Assembly: GCA_019095985.1 (NCBI GenBank)
Contig: JAGTTF010005625.1
Span: 23,877 to 87,876, forward strand
Source of the DNA: Streblospio benedicti
Lineage: Eukaryota > Annelida > Polychaeta > Spionida > Spionidae
Direction of reading: 5' to 3'
Length of the DNA stretch: 64,000 bases
A model generated the notes under the pieces. It was not told where the DNA came from. It saw nothing but the letters and a program-made list of their open reading frames with translations, and ran no database searches. Numbering within the stretch: the first letter of the stretch is position 1; every line of letters starts with the position of its first letter. Position numbers and translations under genes: made by a program. Shown piece after piece: positions 47,612-57,181 of this stretch.

Positions 47612-48845
47612 GGGGACCGTAACTATATAAATCTCGTTTGAGCGGTAGCGACGATGGGTCTAGATGGAACCCGATACATAAAAAAAACTCACTTATGTGT
47701 TATTTTATTAAAATTCAGCGATGGAGCTCAAAATTGCCATTTTATTCCAAATGTCGGCCGAATCCTGTCACAGACCTGCCATTTTTATGTTTTTATGCGA
47801 TCGCCGTATGCAATCACATGACCGTCTATCTGAGGTTGTTTTCGATTCGTCACTAGGAAATACCTACTTAATATTCTTGCTTCAAATAAGGATATTAATA
47901 CTCAGCCTCGGCGCCGTGCGTTGTCACCGACCCATTTTTCTGCTTTGATAGCGGCTAATGGAACGCTACTACTCTTAATCGCCAGCTCATGATCGGTGTA
48001 GAGATATGGCGGGCGTCGCGATAAAAACTAATTTTTCTAATGAAAATGGGCGCAATGGATAGTTTGAGAGAAGCAGATAATTTTTGAAAGCGAATGGATA
48101 TCACCGTCACAGTAACATACCCATCAAATTTCACGTGTCAGATCCAATTATAACCGATTATGAAGTCATGGATGATATTTCTAAGGATATTTCTTGTTTA
48201 ATAATTATCGTCTTTCTAAAGTGTATCTCAAACCTGTCATTTCTTCGAGGCCAGCGACAGCCTCACGTTTGGAAAAGTATTCTGAACAAAATATAGCCAT
48301 ATTCCTTTACTGGGTGTAAAATAAACTCTTTAGATTTTTGAATACACAATGTACAATTTAAAAAAAAAATAAGCATATATGGAGCCCCAGAAAAGTTATT
48401 GTCTTGGGCGTAAAAAGCTGTCAAATGGTACTGTTGGCTGAAATGATTTTACATTATGTGTTGACGTTTGCATATGCCGATGAATGGGTTAAAGGCATAC
48501 TAGTAGTATTTGCACAAACATACGCATTTATAGTTGAAAACCAGGCTAAAATTCATTCTAATATTAACTGTACAGAATTCGTGATGTAACGTTGCATATT
48601 TATTTGTATTAAACCCTGACTGTAGCATGATAAAAAAACTTTTTGAAATATTAAATCTAAAAAAGATTCATGATATGATGTGTATTTTTTTATCAAACTT
48701 CCGATGCCAGGCAGAAAATTGGCCTAAGTTTTCTTCTGGTGCCCTACCGGTCGATTGATAGTATGATTTTATTATTGTTTTTTCCGACCGCATGGATTTT
48801 TTTCCTCAAATTTCTCGTCAAGCGATTTATATAGTTACGGTCCCC
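47612..48845. mobile_element. 1,234 bp element with perfect 22 bp inverted ends
   Basis: GGGGACCGTAACTATATAAA at 47,612 is repeated exactly inverted at 48,824-48,845 (22 bp in all). D1 (at about 23,320) is uninterrupted, so this is an insertion younger than the duplication. Flanks are CTTA and TTGCC; a TTA/TTG target duplication is possible. Inside, frames of 60-75 codons show no known motif. Superfamily unknown; non-autonomous. Confidence 0.85.
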
Positions 48846-49398
48846 TTGCCAGGGTTTCCTCTGTATCCTAGTAATTATTCAGTACTATAGTATAATATGA
48901 ACAGATGCTCTAAGTTGTAAGATCCAGAGCATCTGCTGTATGCAAGCGGCAGATGATCCAGAGCAAGTTTAACGTCTGACGCCTCTTGGTGTTATTTTGA
49001 CAAACATTGATAGAGACAAAATCTTTGTTTGGTTACGTTGCCATCACAGGAGCGTCTGGTTGACAGAGACTAATCACCGAGTGGCTGAATATGGTACTAT
49101 GACCGTACCCTGATATCCTAAAATTTGTATTAGAAAACGTGTATTTGCTTGATTCTTGCGTCAATTTATCAATCTATATCACAGTGCCTACAAATCCTTA
49201 AAGAATCTATTTTTTTATTATTTGGGGGGAAATTTATGTCAGGCTGTCTGCAAATCCTTAATAAATCTAATGTTGCATTATTTGGGGGAAATAATTGCTA
49301 TTAGAATGTCTTATTTAGCTTGCTTAAGTCTTAAAAAGGTTTTTAAAAATGTTTTTTCCCCTCATCTTTGCTCCTGATTGACGGTTTGTTTGTTGCAG

Positions 49399-49473
49399 CT
49401 TTTCAAGAAGGCGAAGGCCAAAGGTTACGGTGAACACGACACGTCGGCTGTGTTCAGGGCAGCGGCATTGTAA
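49399..49473 (+). pseudogene. GLYR1-like last exon, D3 copy, open
   Basis: After TTGTTGCAG, 75 bp encode 24 residues starting LFKKAKAKGYGEHD and ending FRAAAL before TAA. The last residues differ from D2 because sequence directly at the minisatellite edge has changed, yet a stop is kept. The exon before it is destroyed, so this too is an orphan. Confidence 0.65.
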
Positions 49474-49477
49474 TCAG

Positions 49478-49600
49478 CAACCAGCAGACACCAGCACAGA
49501 CCAGCAGACACCAGCACAGACCAGCAGACACCAGCACAGACCAGCAGACACCAGCACAGACCAGCAGACACCAGCACAGACCACAGACCAGGATAATTCA
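49478..49600 (+). repeat. minisatellite, D3 copy
   Basis: Five to six tandem 20 bp units, CAGCAGACACCAGCACAGAC, more regular than in D1 or D2, starting five bases after the stop codon of the last exon. Confidence 0.92.
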
Positions 49601-50889
49601 CAGCACGACCCAGACTCCAGCAAAAAAAAATTGATTTCATATGTTTGAAAAAAATTGATTTCATATGTTTGAAAACTGAGGGAATCCCATTTAGCCTCAA
49701 CCCTGCAGAGATTTGAGTGGTTGGTGCTTGGGGTGGGCGACATGGATATCGTCACTCAAACTTAGATACATTTCTGGACTTGGGCTCACAAGATACGGTG
49801 GCAACTTTTTCATAAACTTAAATTACTTGCATTGTTATGTAAATATCCACTTCAAGTCTCGTTTCTACCATTTTTTTTTTTTTTTTTCGTTTGAAATTAT
49901 TTTCTCTTCAATGGAGAAATTCTGGGGGGAATGGAAATTATTCATAATATTGAGGTTTCTTTTTTATTGCACCTGGTTTCCATCTCACATAAAGGACAAA
50001 AGGTTCACATTCCACGGTGTGGGAAATAAGTCGAGAATGATGATATTCTGCTCTCTGTCGTGTCAGGCTGTGAGTTTGTGGCTGCTGCTGGTGGGAAGAG
50101 ACAGTTGCAGGACGTCGTGTCAATGGTTTCCACGGCAACCACGCATGCTTTTTGTTACTCGGATCAATCGCTCTTCTTCATCACTTCTATGACAGTTCAC
50201 GTGTGGATTTTAGTAAACTGAATTATTTTTGTATCAGACTGTACACAGTTTGTATGTTATGTACAAATGAACCAGTCCAGAAGAAATGTGTCTGGGTGAT
50301 GTGCATTTGGATCTTACATGGAAAAATGTAGCCTTGAGTTTGTAAACGTTTGGGTCGCATCCAAATGCAGCAGCATCCAAACAATTGTAAGTTATTTAAA
50401 GGGATGTTTTAGTCTAATCATGTTGCTTTGATTCACATATTGTGGAAAACACGTTGAATTTTCATTCAGCTTCTCTTGTATATTTGAATTGTTAGTTTTG
50501 CTTGGTCATGATTATGCTGCATTTATGATGGAGAGCAGCAGTAAAAACAGCAGATTGAGATGTTTCAAAAATCGTGGCTAATGACGTTAAAGTTACTAGC
50601 ATTTTAATCATTTTAACAAGGCTATATGTTGTTTGCTAGATAAATCAAGAAATGCATTTTGAGATGATTGTATATTATTCTGTAGAATCTTTGTAAATTA
50701 TTTAACTGCATCCGTTCTTAAGTTTAGTCCTGACATTTTGTCTGCTTATATTTGCAGTAGGTTGTTAATTTTGTGGCTTTTCCGACCACTTGGGGTCATC
50801 CTTGCCTCTGGAGAATGTTGCACATCATTTTTTGCACACAAACTAACTAGTTTATTTTAGAGAAACGTTTTTCATCGTTTCAGTGTAAT

Positions 50890-51590
50890 TGACACAACTT
50901 GCCTTTTTATTATAAGATTTGAATTTTTATATTATAATAATCAGCTGTAATGGACGATAGAAACAAAATAATTTTTTATTGCTTCTTTCAGTTTTTATTT
51001 TACTTCTTTCAAGGCCATTTTTTAAACATGTATTTTGGAACCACACATGGAATGTAAATAGTAATAAACTGCTGTGATCGGATTTGGAGACACATGCATT
51101 TAGCCTTGAAAAAAGTATCCGTGAATATGCTAAATGAGTTTGGGTTGCAATCAAAAGCTGTTTCCAACATCGTGAAAAACAATATGTTGAATATGAGCAA
51201 AAAATAATCTCTGATTTTGTTTTTACCTGATCATTTTAAAAAGTTATTAAGGTTTGAACAATATGTAAATACTACTTTTATAAAAAAGTTTGTGGGTTGT
51301 AATATCAGCTTCTCTTGCCTATTCCAGTCATTGTCATGAAAATTCGCAGGATTTTTCTATTCAACATTTTCTTAGATTTCAGTGTAAAAACTATGCAACA
51401 TTTTGTCCATGTTTACATCTAGACACATGCCCTAATACTTTATTTTCCTGAATTAATTATAAAAAATGTTTTTATTATAGACAAAACGCTATATTTGTAG
51501 ATATATTAATTATTATTCTTTTATGTTTCTTTTGATACATGATTTAATAACTTATCCATATCTTTTTTATTTTGGGAAAAAATTCAGGCA
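50890..51590 (+). repeat. diverged internal re-duplication within D3
   Basis: Contains decayed versions of phrases that occur in better form right after it. For example ATATGTTGAATATGAGCAA is at both 51,180 and 51,678, and GACACATGCCCTAATACTT at both 51,422 and 51,918. D1 and D2 have a single copy of this part. Confidence 0.75.
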
Positions 51591-52557
51591 ACATTTTTTG
51601 CTTCTGTCCTCAATAAACAGGCTCACTGTGTGACACCCCCTTAATCATAGCTGTAGCCTTGTGTCGTGATCCGTGAATATGTTGAATATGAGCAAAAAAA
51701 AAAATAATCTCCGATTTTAATTTTCACCCAACTTTTGAGAAAGTTATTAAGGTTTGAAGAATATGTATATACTACTTTTATGCTCAGTTTGTGGGTTGTA
51801 AGCACAGTTGAGGGAAAGTTATTCCAGTCATTGTCATGAAAATTCATAGGATGCTTCAATTCAACAATTTCTTAGATTTCAGTGTACCTTTGGCCAACAT
51901 TTGTCCATATACATTTAGACACATGCCCTAATACTTATGAAAGTTTTATTAAAATCAGACAAGAATTTCCTGTAGCTTTCTATATTCTTCACTAATATCC
52001 AGAGTCCCAAAGGGGACCAGCTATATTTTTGAGCTATATATATATTACATTTATTGTGTTTTGTTTGTTTTGTACGTATGTTTTAATAACTATGCAAATT
52101 TAAAGAATGTTATATTCAACGTATACTAAAAGCAAATAAACGTGCCCCAGTATATTTACAGATGTAATATGAGTCTGTGAATATATACATAATGTCGGAA
52201 CTTTCTGTGTGCATGAATTTTCTCTAAAAATATGATAGTATTTTAGGCATATAGAAAATAATACTAGTATAATATTCTTAAGTTTATGGCTTTGATACAT
52301 GTAATTTCTTATCCATATACTCACCTCGTTTTACCCTGCTATAGAACTCAAAATAAAGAAGTGACTAGATCTTTGCATGAACAGGGTATGTATATGGCAC
52401 AGATTTCAAATGAAAGCAGCCGAGGCAACAACAAAATATCAGCCAAAAAATTAAATGCATTTGTTGTTATATTGGATGAGATTTTTGTGCCATGTACTGA
52501 GCGCCAATGAAATGATTTTGACTTAGCAGTGTGTTGTAGATATTCTAGGTCTAGACA

Positions 52558-52790
52558 TTAATGTTCTGTTAATTAGGTATGCAGTATATGGAATCATTAT
52601 TTGTATATATTTGTCTACTGCTTGAAAAATCCAAAAGTTAGAAAGTACATAAATATATTAATTTTAATTTAAATATCAAAGCAATCTCATTGCTTCGATA
52701 TTTAAATTAAAATTAATATATTTATATACTTTTTAACTTTTTAGGATTTTTCAAGCAGTAGACAAATATATACAAATAATAGGTCTAGAC
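52558..52790. mobile_element. palindromic insertion in D3
   Basis: An almost perfect palindrome of ~90 bp arms (centre near 52,688) spans 52,596-52,790. The insertion is flanked by AGGTCTAGACA at 52,547 and 52,791, while D1 has the site once (at about 26,845). D2 carries the same insertion with more decayed arms (43,325-43,500). Confidence 0.85.
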
Positions 52791-53692
52791 AGTTGCCCCA
52801 TAAACTAAGGCCTCTTGGTCTGTTACCCTTGGGTATGGCCCAACAGTGCAATTGGTGATCTATATGTCTATAAAATGCCCCTGTGGAGAAAAACCTGTAT
52901 CTGTATCCTGACACCGGTTTCCGCATCCAGTTCGTGTATTGGGTTCCTGGGCAATCTGATCTCCCTTGAATATAGTCATTGGGTGATAAATATTATTACA
53001 ATGTAATGATTTTATCAGCAAGGCTGCTTTGATTGACATGTCATAATGTAAACTTCATATACTTTTAGGTGTGCATTAGCACAGCATCACTCGAGTCCAT
53101 TGTGACATTCAATGACAAACTAAAGACTTCATTTAAATTGTAGATTTGTAACTCTTATCAAAGGGTTTGCTGGCTTATAGAGCCTAATATAGTGACTATA
53201 TTGTACAACACACGGTATTATCATGACTGGACGTGTATATCATTTCCAAACATCTTTTGTAGCCATATTTTTCTTAAAACCATGACCTTTATAACCAATG
53301 GGGAATCCCCAGCCCCATGATTCATCACATAGCCTTTATCATCTTTACTCTACTATCGGGTGCATAATGCCAACATAAACAGACTGCTCCTACTATCAAG
53401 ACTACCATGTCACATGACGTATCATTGACACATTTTGGCTACAACCAATTCAGACAGGAATAAGAGAAGTAAATAGTATAAAATCACTTTGTTTTGTACA
53501 TCATATGGACTCTAGAGCTGTAGGGTCTATTAGGACGGCGCTTTGATGTGAGTGAGATGTTTGTTATCAGTTTATGCATGTATTAAATACAAACAAAATC
53601 CCCGTAATAATCTCCCTGTAAAAATAGAATTGGGTTTATGTTTACGGACCCGTGAAAATAGCCACTCCCTTTCCAAAAGATGTGTGTTTGTG

Positions 53693-54162
53693 AGGTCTCA
53701 GACTACTAAACAAATGCTCAATTGTAAGATCTATTAACAATGTAATAACCAGCCCCCCTACTCTGCTTAGCTTTGAGTGTTGGCCAATAATCTTATTTTT
53801 TTCATCAGAGTATTTCATTTCCAGTTGCTGAGGAGAAAATTCATATGGGCATAACCACCTTCCCACAGCTCTGGCAGCCATAGATGAGACCTACCCACTG
53901 AAATCCTCTGTAGTCTAGCACTATTCTATTTGATACATGGCCCTCTTATAACTGACCATGTGCACTAACTATTCAAAAAATATTTAAATAAAATAACTGG
54001 TTTGACACCTATTGGGTATAAGCTTAATTTTTTTACCATATCTATAATCAGTAAATAGTCGGAACCACGCCTACTTTTTAGTTAATATCAACTTCCGGCA
54101 GCACCGGCGTGTTTGGACCGAATATTTTGCTGATTTTATATTGATTTGCTGGTCTGAGACCT
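53693..54162 (+). mobile_element. GGTCTCAGACC MITE beside D3
   Basis: 470 bp from AGGTCTCAGACTACTAAAC to GCTGGTCTGAGACCT. Both ends present, one mismatch in the left terminal repeat. Mirror image of the copy at 41,653-42,130. Confidence 0.9.
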
Positions 54163-54940
54163 AATGAGGGAAATGATGAATATTATATTTTGCTTCAATA
54201 TATACTTATGATGTCTGCAACATGTCCAAGAATTTTATTTCTTTGCATATTCATGCATTTAAAAGTTATAGGCTTACACAATATGCAATAAGTTCTATAT
54301 CATGTCTTTACGTTTGAACGCCAGAAAATCACACTTTTTGGTAGTTTAATGCTTCAAAATTAACATTAATGCTAGTTTAGTATATAAACTTTTAGATAAC
54401 ATCACCAGAAAATGATACAAAATTCATTCTGGTCCAACAGCAGCAGCTCTTTTAGAAAAATATTATTTGAGTGTTTGTTTCACCCAAACTGTACTTTCTA
54501 GGCCACTTGCAGCAAAGGTAAAGTGTTGTTTGTAAATATCGTTAAGGCCTATTTCATCATTGTTACAGACTATAAACATACAATTTTTTTGGGTGGAATA
54601 TACCTAATATTGACTCCTCTAGAAGTCTACAAAGATCCATTCAAGGTCTTTTACACAGGAGTCCGGATTCATTGTCACGCCATTTTCGTCACATCATAGA
54701 TTCACTTTTGATTGATGTAGGATGTTTTTTTCTTGGATTATGTAGTGTGCATGGACACTGAAAACAGACAGAAACATTAAAAATCAACCCAGCTGCTATA
54801 GTTATATGCTACTGGATGGCCATAAAATGGCCATGGACACAAAAATAATAAATTTTGTACAAAAAGCCAACACTGGCCAATAATCTTATTTTTCTTCATC
54901 AAGTATTTCATTTCAGTTGCTGAGGAGAAAATTCATAAAA
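54163..54940 (+). repeat. spacer repeat, partial, with a MITE scrap
   Basis: Matches the ~840 bp spacer to about 54,880. It then joins a short internal MITE piece (CCAATAATCTTATTTTTCTT to AGGAGAAAATTCATA) without either terminal repeat, so an internal deletion has fused the two. Confidence 0.75.
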
Positions 54941-55009
54941 TTATTAAAAACAAAAATAAATAACAAATATGAAGCACCTGTAGTTTGGGTCTGACGGGGA
55001 ACAGTTAGT

Positions 55010-55915
55010 CTATAGTTGAGGTGTCTTTTTACGTGAGGCGGATTTTGGATGCTTAATCCAGCTGCATCTCACATCGGTTTGCTGACATTCTTGTAACTGA
55101 ATGAAACAAAATCATGGTAAGACAGAGGCATATGGATTGCATACAGAATGCTATGTACTAGTATTTGAACATTTTTGCTACACTTCTGATCGTCTTAAAC
55201 TAGCATAATAAATGATGAGCTGTGAAAATTTGTTTATGTATTTGTAGTCGAGGAAACATAACTTGACATGCATACTCACCCATATAAAGAACTGCAGCAA
55301 TATGATGGCATTCATGCTCCTTAAGCGGACACTGGCAGCTGGAACTTTTTATCCCATGAATCATCTAGGTCAATCTAGATAGAAAATTTGAACTTAGTAG
55401 TAATCCACAATCGGTTAAAAGCAACTTGTTGGTGAATAAATTATATACTATATATATATAGATGTCTTTTATTTATATACCAGGGATGGGCTGATCAAGA
55501 ACATTGATTTATTCACTATAAATAGTTGTCTAGATCTAGATTGTGTGCATAGTATAATGGATCATGTACTATATATATATATAGTATATAGTCACTGTCA
55601 TGTGTTTGATGAGAGCATATACTAGTTAGTTACATGTACTTAGTTATCATGCCGCATATCTGTGGTGTTTCTTTCTCTCACACACACTGGTTTTATGAAA
55701 TGAACATTGTCATTAATGTCTACTAATTATCACTTACTTTTTACTTGGTAACTGCAATCTTTCCATGAAGATTGCACTGCAGACTCTATATGTTTCAGCT
55801 CTTTATCGTACATAAACTTTAACACATGCCCACTCTCTACCGAGTTTTCACTTTTTCTTTGCAGTTTTATTTTGTCGGACGTATAGTTACTCCAATATGT
55901 GATGGATAGTGCCAT
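55010..55915 (-). CDS. small three-exon SWIM zinc-finger protein or gene fragment
   Basis: On minus three exons fit together in frame: 55,915-55,745 (57 residues, MALSITYW...KDCSYQ), 55,364-55,280 and 55,089-55,010, giving 111 residues to TAG. Exon 2 encodes a SWIM finger, with CQC then CHH followed by IAAVLYM, the CxC...CxH metal pattern. The flanking segments resemble those around SWIM fingers of invertebrate YqaJ proteins: an upstream SGHVLKFMYDKEL...SYQ strand region and a downstream CQQTDVRCSWIK, like the SVKCIW after the SWIM in the transposon protein of this window. There is no nuclease part, so it may be a stand-alone SWIM protein or the front of a truncated gene. Donor sites GTAAAA and GTGAGT are good. 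The exon-3 acceptor (TTACAAG) is chosen because it keeps the frame. Start alternatives run up to 56,029. Confidence 0.6.
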
Positions 55916-56189
55916 AATTATATCAATGTATATTGAAATATAAACAAACACACGAACAAGCAGACGATATGATAGAAGTGGAAAATGGGTCAAAACCGTG
56001 TGACCTATATAACAAGCGAAAGAGATCAACTGACTAGACTCATGCCATTTTCTGGTCGAACTACGATACGTTTCTTAGCATGATCCAGTGACCGCTACAT
56101 CGCGCGAAAGCATCCATTTAAATAACGTCTCGCTGAAGAACTTCCCCGCGCTATAGCCACTCCCTTTCCAAAAGATGTGTGTTTGTGAG

Positions 56190-56214
56190 GTCTCAGACCA
56201 CTAAACAAATCAGG
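56190..56214 (+). repeat. solo terminal repeat of the GGTCTCAGACC family
   Basis: AGGTCTCAGACCACTAAACA lies behind the same flank (CCACTCCCTTTCCAAAAGAT) as in D3 but is followed by unrelated DNA, so only the left tip of a MITE and its D-type flank remain. Confidence 0.75.
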
Positions 56215-56297
56215 CCAATGTCAAGCGCCGGTTTTGTCGATGTTCATGCTGTCGGGCACCTGCCGATATTAGAATACATGACAATAACAGACCTTTT

Positions 56298-56486
56298 ACA
56301 GGCCCGTAGGAAGGGCTTAGGCGGTAAGGCCATGGCCAGACCAATAATTTTTGTGGGGGATAAAAATTAATGCAATAAATTAATAATGGCCTGACCAATC
56401 ATTTGTGAAAAAAATAAAAATCCATAATTATAGTCCACAATTTTTAAATGGCCTTACCAATCTCATTTGCTTCCTACGGGCCTGTT
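56298..56486. mobile_element. 189 bp MITE with 16 bp inverted ends
   Basis: ACAGGCCCGTAGGAAG at the left is repeated exactly inverted at the right. Both halves carry ATGGCC...ACCAAT phrases. Flanking T-runs (CTTTT and TTTA) allow a 3-4 bp target duplication. No coding capacity. Confidence 0.8.
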
Positions 56487-57181
56487 TTATGTTGTTTACA
56501 TTCTATGACAACATAAATTATCACTGAACAAACATTGTACATCATAAATTCTATCCGTTTGCATCGATTTGAAAGTAAAAAAAAAAATATTCATCGACTA
56601 CGCGAAAAGAAGCACACAATTCGCACCTGCAAGCACCTGCAGTATTCAAACACTTTTAGAGAAAACTATTTTTTTATTTCTTAGAAAATGTGATATGAAA
56701 TATCAATGAATGGCAACGTCAAGCGGGTGTATAGACCTTTAAATTGATACCAAACTTGCCTTAAGTGGAAGAAATATAGGCATGTACTGTCACGATGAAG
56801 GCTGTGTTACTGCAGTATTTTACAGTTGATTTTGGTCAGCAAAATGTGTGTTTGGCCGGTTGTTAATCTTTTTTTTTATAGGTGGCCGGTCGTCACATAC
56901 CAATTTTTTATATACATACCAAATATGAACGAGGTTCACCCTTAGGGTTTTTCAGGATTTCGGGTTCACTTTTGCTACTTTTGGGGTGATCATAACGAAG
57001 ACCAAAGTTCTCAGACTATTATTTATTTGATTTCATGTAGTGTGCATGGAAGTATTTGGAATGGATGTTTAAACAAAGTTTGTGAGAATTGTACATATAG
57101 AAAAAACACAGATTAAAGGAACAAAAATTTTATATAGTAGCCCCCCAAAGAAGCAGCTAAAAATGAACATTTCAAAATAAG
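56487..57181. other. AT-rich DNA, nothing recognised
   Basis: No exon, RNA gene or repeat boundary that could be supported. Confidence 0.4.

Larger units (their letters stand above)
47482..53692 (+). repeat. duplicated block, copy D3
   Basis: Direct relative of D1, longer because of three additions: a 1,234 bp TIR insertion (47,612-48,845), a diverged internal re-duplication (about 50,890-51,590) and a palindromic insertion (52,558-52,790). The area of the penultimate GLYR1-like exon (48,895-48,985) is scrambled, with fragments such as GATCCAGAGCA repeated. Confidence 0.88.

Noticed and set aside
55440-55590. TATATATA runs flanking 55,500 as a hairpin element
   Set aside because: The pairing is limited to simple TA repeats, without specific arms or flanking duplication.
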